From contig MU385739.1 of NCBI GenBank assembly GCA_022497155.1, positions 186,001 through 250,000 of the forward strand: DNA of 64,000 nucleotides. Reading direction: 5' to 3'. This document shows, piece after piece, positions 58,894-64,000 of this stretch. This DNA is from Whalleya microplaca. Its lineage: Eukaryota; Ascomycota; Sordariomycetes; Xylariales; Xylariaceae. A program made the translations under genes and the position numbers. The notes under the pieces are model-generated. The model was not told where the DNA came from and made no database searches. It was given only the letters and a program-made list of their open reading frames with translations. Position 1 is the stretch's first letter. Every line of letters begins with the position of its first letter.

Positions 58894-61800
58894 ATATGCC
58901 GGGGATTCAGAATCGAAAATCTGCAGATTTACTGGTTTTATTTATAGGTGGCATTGTTTAGAGACTAACTTACATATGACTGGTCTTATGAATACAATGA
59001 CCACACTTTTTGAGGATACACCTGATACTCAATGAGGTTTTGAATCGGTTGACTTATCTGACAAAAGGATCGGAAATTAAGTACGCTCAAGCTTTGTATA
59101 CATGTCTATCACAGTTACAGTGTGTGCAATGATCAATTAGGTGCTGCCGTGATTACTCTAGTTGACTAAGTAGAATTGTGTAAAGGTCTAAGATCTGAAA
59201 GATCTTCTGACAGCTTAGAAAATCCCTTTTTGCTCCGAGATCCATAAGCTTAAGGCACTATAACTAATACCCCTATTATCGTGACATTGTCCCTTATAGC
59301 CAACTCCTGGGCCAGATAATAGGCTCATAGCTCACATGAAACATCAAAGAGCAGCATTTTCACCTCTTACCCAGTCTAAAGGGGAATCTCCCTGTTTCTT
59401 GGCTGGGAATAGAGTTTGTTGCATCTGTATCCGTATCATCGTCCTCAGGACCCACCGTAGCCATACATGACCAATGGAGATGGTATGTCAGCCAATACCA
59501 GAAGGCCGGTGAAGAGGATAACCAGTGGATTCTAAGATTGCAATAGAACTTGGCTGTGAACAAGCGAAACACAGAAGCGACGGTCGAGCGGAACATGATG
59601 GGAGCTGCAGGATCAGAGGCTGCGGACCTGTTATGGGAGTCAACAAGGTGGTTAAAACATACATGAGATATAGAGACTAGGGAAATGACTTTCTGGTTAG
59701 ATATTAAGGTACGAAGACTAGCATCGATATTCGAGGTATTAGACAAGCCTCGTGAGAGGCCGGTTCTGGGTGCCGAAATATAGGCAAGCAAACATGTCCA
59801 TGGAAACTTATAAGTCAAGCGCATAGTCACAATTCGAATGATATTATGTCTGCTCTCCTTAACGTTAGCAAATAAAATAGATAACCTAGTCTAAGACCTA
59901 AAGGATCCTCCTTCTTTTATCCTTTGCAATAGCGAAAGCCATTGGCAGGAATGGCGAATGCTTTTGTATCCTATAATTCGAGCCTCTCATCCTCCCAATC
60001 TGACCTACTGTTTCACTTTATACTCCAACTTAACGCAAACATTGTCTATATGCTGGCGAGTCTTTCCTCCTCACCTAAATATCTACGATATATTTGTAAT
60101 TGGTTAACTGATGAATATGCACTCCCCTTAAGCGCGTTTAGCGGGTGCCCTCCTCTACCGAGTTGTATCAAGTACTTCTCGGTCTCTCCAAGCTTCGTGT
60201 TACATGATGACACAGACACTCGAGCGAATTGATAATGGGCCCGAACACTATGGCACGGATAATATTACCAGCATCATTCACAACAGTTGTTGGTAGCTAG
60301 ACTATCATGAACAATACTTAAGGACTAGGTAGCTGAACTCATAAGTGGTTTGAGCAGTACCCATGATGACGCAAACAATACCAGCGAATCTCATAGTGTT
60401 TACTTCGGAAGACTGCTGCTCACTCTTCATGAGTCATAGAGACGATACGGTGTAACGTCGAGTAGCTGAAGCATCGTTTTGAGCCCCGTAGATAACCAAA
60501 GGCAAGCCGCCGTACCATCATTAGGCAACAAGTTACCGAACGGGGTAATCCACCTTGCTTCAGCTTCAAGCTTCATTCCAAGGACCTAGATAGGCCTCAG
60601 AACATTCTGCGGATTGTGACAGGAGCCCTGGTGTTCACAGGGGCCATTCCTCTGCTCCATCCCCATTTCCAATGATTTTCGGAAACACGATGAACAAGGT
60701 ACACATTACCTCATTGTTCCAATATGGCTTGTCAAACCTAAGAAACTGTCGCTTTTCAAGCCATTCTTTTTAACCAAAGTTGCCCAACTACCCACTTAGG
60801 GACCCCTGTTTCTATTAGTCGGCCTTGGGCACCATTGATTGTCACTCCCAGCTAGACTTGACCTCGAGAACGCTTCCATAGATTGCATCAAAGTGCAAAT
60901 GACTCATATTGATAGTACAAAGTTCGTAATATGGGCATCAATGTGATTAGAGCGATCACGGTAACCCGGCAGCAACTGAAAGTGAACGCGTCATCTGATG
61001 AGTCTCGAATGTGCTATTTCGAGATATCCAGTATATGGGACTGTAAGTTGCCACCGAAGTGTGTGACATCTCTTTGGCTGCTTTCCTCGGCTTGCTTGCT
61101 CACAGATTGTTTGCAACGTTGAACTCGTGAAAATAGCCATATCCAAGATAGGCGGCCTCCGAAAGCTGCACGGCACAATCAATGGAGCCAGTGAATCGTT
61201 GACACGACATTCAGGAGGCGAAATGGGTACGCCAGAGAAAATGAGGCGGAGGTAATATTCAGGTTATGCCCAATTCTTTACTAGACCTGCTAGAGCACCC
61301 GAACGCCTTGAACAATCCGTCTTTGCGGCGCGTTTGTGGGCCTTCTCTCCTGGGTTCCGGGTACGCAGTTCTCTCGGTTGTTCAAAACGTGCAGCGGATT
61401 CGGATGTTCCGTGTCGGGAATGTAGCCGCTATGAGGTCATCACTTCGCTTGTATATCCAGAATCCGGGCATCGTGGTGAAGTGTGTAGCTAACCGAGAAG
61501 ATCTGGTCGAATTTAGTCGGTTGTTTAGTCGGTGTGGCAGGAAGATGTGGCTAATAACTGCCAACTTTTATGTGTTGGCAATAAGTGGACTGGCCCGGGT
61601 ACACAGCCACACAGCCACCTTTTCCCCAGAAAGAGGTTCTAGACAGGGTTTCGGCTGGCCCCGCATTTGGTCGGAGATCCGTCTTTCAGCTTTCCAGGGA
61701 TTGGGAAAATTCATGTGAACAAGATCCGCCCCCAAATCCCTATCGTAGACATCTTGTTTTGAAACAAAGCGACACTAGTTGCATTCAAGAGCCGACGCTT

Positions 61801-64000
61801 GGTACCTACTAACACCGAAACTCCACGAGATGGAACGTGGCCAGCGGCACTTCAGTGGCGCTGTATCTATTGTACATACATATGTAGGTATGAATAGACG
61901 CATCATTTCTTGGCAAACCAGCTTCAAATGTTACCAGCAATAACATTCCCTACCCGGCCAGCCGGCATCGCTCTCAGTGGAGCTTACATGTACCTGAGGG
62001 GCCTCACTGAATACCCATATGCGCCACACTGCCACAATGACGAAGACTGCATTTCGTGTTCACTTCACGAAGTGACTTCAAGCAATCTGAGATTGTCAAG
62101 CCACGGTTGATACTACTTTGCTCTGCACGTGTATTGCGTACCCATACCACACGAAGTTATGCACCATTCGAAACTTGCGCAGGTGAGTTGCCAAATATGA
62201 TACCCTATACGGATTAGGTGACCGATGACTCTTTGAGAAGCTGGCCATCATCGGCTTATATGCGGCTGTCATTGAGTATCCCTGACCTTAAGAGCTTAGT
62301 AAAGAGCACCACCATGTGTTCAGCGAAAAGTAACCTGTCGCCAAGGCTCTCGGGTAGAAGATCGACTTGACTATTAACTGATGTCCATATACATCCACTA
62401 AGAGTTGATAAGAGTTTCTAGTAAATGCAACTTATTATTAGATCTACTGGTTGTTGTTGCACTGGTAGACCACCTAGTATTGAGCCTGTCGCCTCGCATG
62501 ATCACAAGGAAATCCTATCGACGTCTATATTGCGCGTCCCTGCAGTAGAACGGCGTCTTGACAGGCCACTCAAGCATGATTTCTTCAGCTGGAATTGATA
62601 TCTCTCTGACGGCTGGACAGGCGGCCATTCGAGGTGTCTGACCCACGACCCTGAGCCAATTTGGCTGGCGGCTGCTCTTACACCCAACTCCCCACTGAAC
62701 GATGACGGGATTTAAGTCGCACAGTCCAACGGTACTTAAGTTTTAAGCATAATCGTTCCAAGTATCTGCTTCTTTTACCCGAATTACGTCAGTAAATGCG
62801 CCCCTAAGTAGCACGGCATTTGAAAAATACATAATTGCTTGATTCTGCTGGTCAGGCCTGGGAAGCGGCAAAGTGCGGGATTACGGATACCGGCGAGGCC
62901 GTGTCTAGCCTGCGGTTCAAGGTCTACGTAGTAGGAGCCCTCACAGCACGGTAAACAAAATCGGCGGTTTCGGGCGGTACCCATGTATGTATGTACAGTA
63001 CAGTTTACGGAGACAGATGCACAGACCAAGAGCCACATGCTGGGATATGCACGGACCCTCCAGCCTCAGCAGTCAAGTGACTTCAATTCAACTCAACTGG
63101 CAAGATCAATCTGGATCGATGGAAACGGCAACCTCTTACTGCAAGCCAATACTCCGGCTTTCCTCTTTCTAACCTCTTCTCCAGTTCTGTGTTTCCATTT
63201 CTCTCCAATCATGCAACTGCTTTCGATGATTTAATTATTTTCTCCTTTTAGACCAATCATGTTGTCTGCCTTAGACCTTGACTGACCGAACAAGGGGCTT
63301 TAGCATGGACGATCTTGATCCTGCCTTCTCACATGACAAGACCCTTAAGCTTGTGACTGATCCTTTGGGTATAGAGGCTTCGGTTCGGTCTTGTTTCTTA
63401 TCAATGCAACATGCATACAGGCGAGGCTTGTTACCAAACCCCAATCGTAAAGGCTACGCAGTACGTCGTCCAACAGCTGGTCCAACAGCTGGTCTTCCAT
63501 AGACGCGTTCTTCGGCGCGATGAAGCCTCGACCCGCCTACGATCGGGGCTACGGCATATCACAAGACCTTCCCATAAGTGAGAGGAGTCGAGACGACTGG
63601 ATCACCGAGCATGTTGGCCATGGACCCTAGACTGGCTTGTAGCATCGTTGCAGATAAGTCACAATACAAACCCCGAGACTCGAGAACGGGAACTAAAGCC
63701 TAACGGGTCCCGTACTGAATGTCCGCTGTCTGCCAGATAGGGAAATCACTAGGACTGCGATAGAGAATAGTCGGCAGAAGTTCCTCTCAGTGCACCCGCT
63801 AACCTTGCGTTGATAGAATATGGGTTGAGCTGACTCTCCTCTCTCATCATATTATCATCCGTTTGGCCATACTCTTGTTCGTTTAGCTCACGTCTAGATC
63901 CCGACCAAAAGGTCCCGAAGAGTCGTCTTGGTGCTTCCCTGATTCTGCTGCTTTTACAGACTGTAGGGCCAATCGAAATTCAACCTCTCCCTTTTCTCCA
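58894..64000. other. Gene-free 5.1-kb terminal region
   Basis: No gene is supported. Frames of 156 codons (59360-59830, minus) and 150 codons (61266-61718, plus) exist but show no motif, no credible introns and ordinary composition, so I do not call them. A short direct repeat (CCAACAGCTGGT twice at 63469-63492) is present near 63.5 kb. No transposon ends or tRNA were recognised. Confidence 0.5.

Noticed and set aside
59360..59830. A 156-codon minus-strand frame
   Set aside because: No domain, signal peptide or credible intron extension; length is within chance for 64 kb read in six frames.
61266..61718. A 150-codon plus-strand frame
   Set aside because: No recognisable motif and no supporting splice or promoter signal.

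Overview
This window comes from a filamentous ascomycete, probably a member of the Sordariomycetes; I cannot name the genus. Three things point to it. Most introns are 47-150 nt, with CTAAT/CTGAC-like branch points just before a CAG/TAG/AAG acceptor. The gene families are typical of Pezizomycotina: a DUF4045-gelsolin protein, a Zn2Cys6 regulator, a Rhodopsin_N/SAT4 membrane protein and a DUF2235 hydrolase. Long intergenic stretches separate genes that have no operon structure. All coordinates below come from splicing by eye. Every intact multi-exon model closes in frame across all exons, which is the main internal check on the models.

Layout. The left half (about 0-31 kb) is mostly housekeeping and structural genes, widely spaced: an aminoglycoside-phosphotransferase-fold protein (-), a DUF2235 alpha/beta-hydrolase with a broken or non-canonical splice donor (+), an ARL2-type small GTPase with a 17-nt micro-exon (+), a 1620-residue DUF4045/gelsolin protein (+), a Thr-rich GPI-anchored wall protein (-), a GNAT-type acetyltransferase (+), and an F-box/LRR protein ending in a CaaX box (-). 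Gene-free stretches of 3.3, 5.6, 2.8 and 3.1 kb lie among them.

The right half (about 33.9-58.9 kb) is a denser accessory block that looks like a secondary-metabolite or aromatic-catabolism cluster. It holds a Zn2Cys6 regulator (-), divergent from a FAD monooxygenase (+), then a frameshifted decarboxylase-type amidohydrolase (+), a seven-helix RGS protein (+), a DHA2-type MFS exporter (+), a cytochrome P450 (+), a SAT4-family membrane protein (-), a secreted berberine-bridge-type FAD oxidase (+) and a decayed monocarboxylate-type MFS transporter (+). No polyketide synthase, peptide synthetase or terpene cyclase lies within the window. The block is therefore either a tailoring/transport arm of a cluster whose backbone is elsewhere, or a catabolic cluster in which the flavin hydroxylase and the decarboxylase act on one aromatic acid. 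Two members carry lesions, so it appears to be eroding.

The last 5 kb (58.9-64 kb) contains no gene I can support. I saw no tRNA, rRNA, CRISPR array or recognisable transposase.
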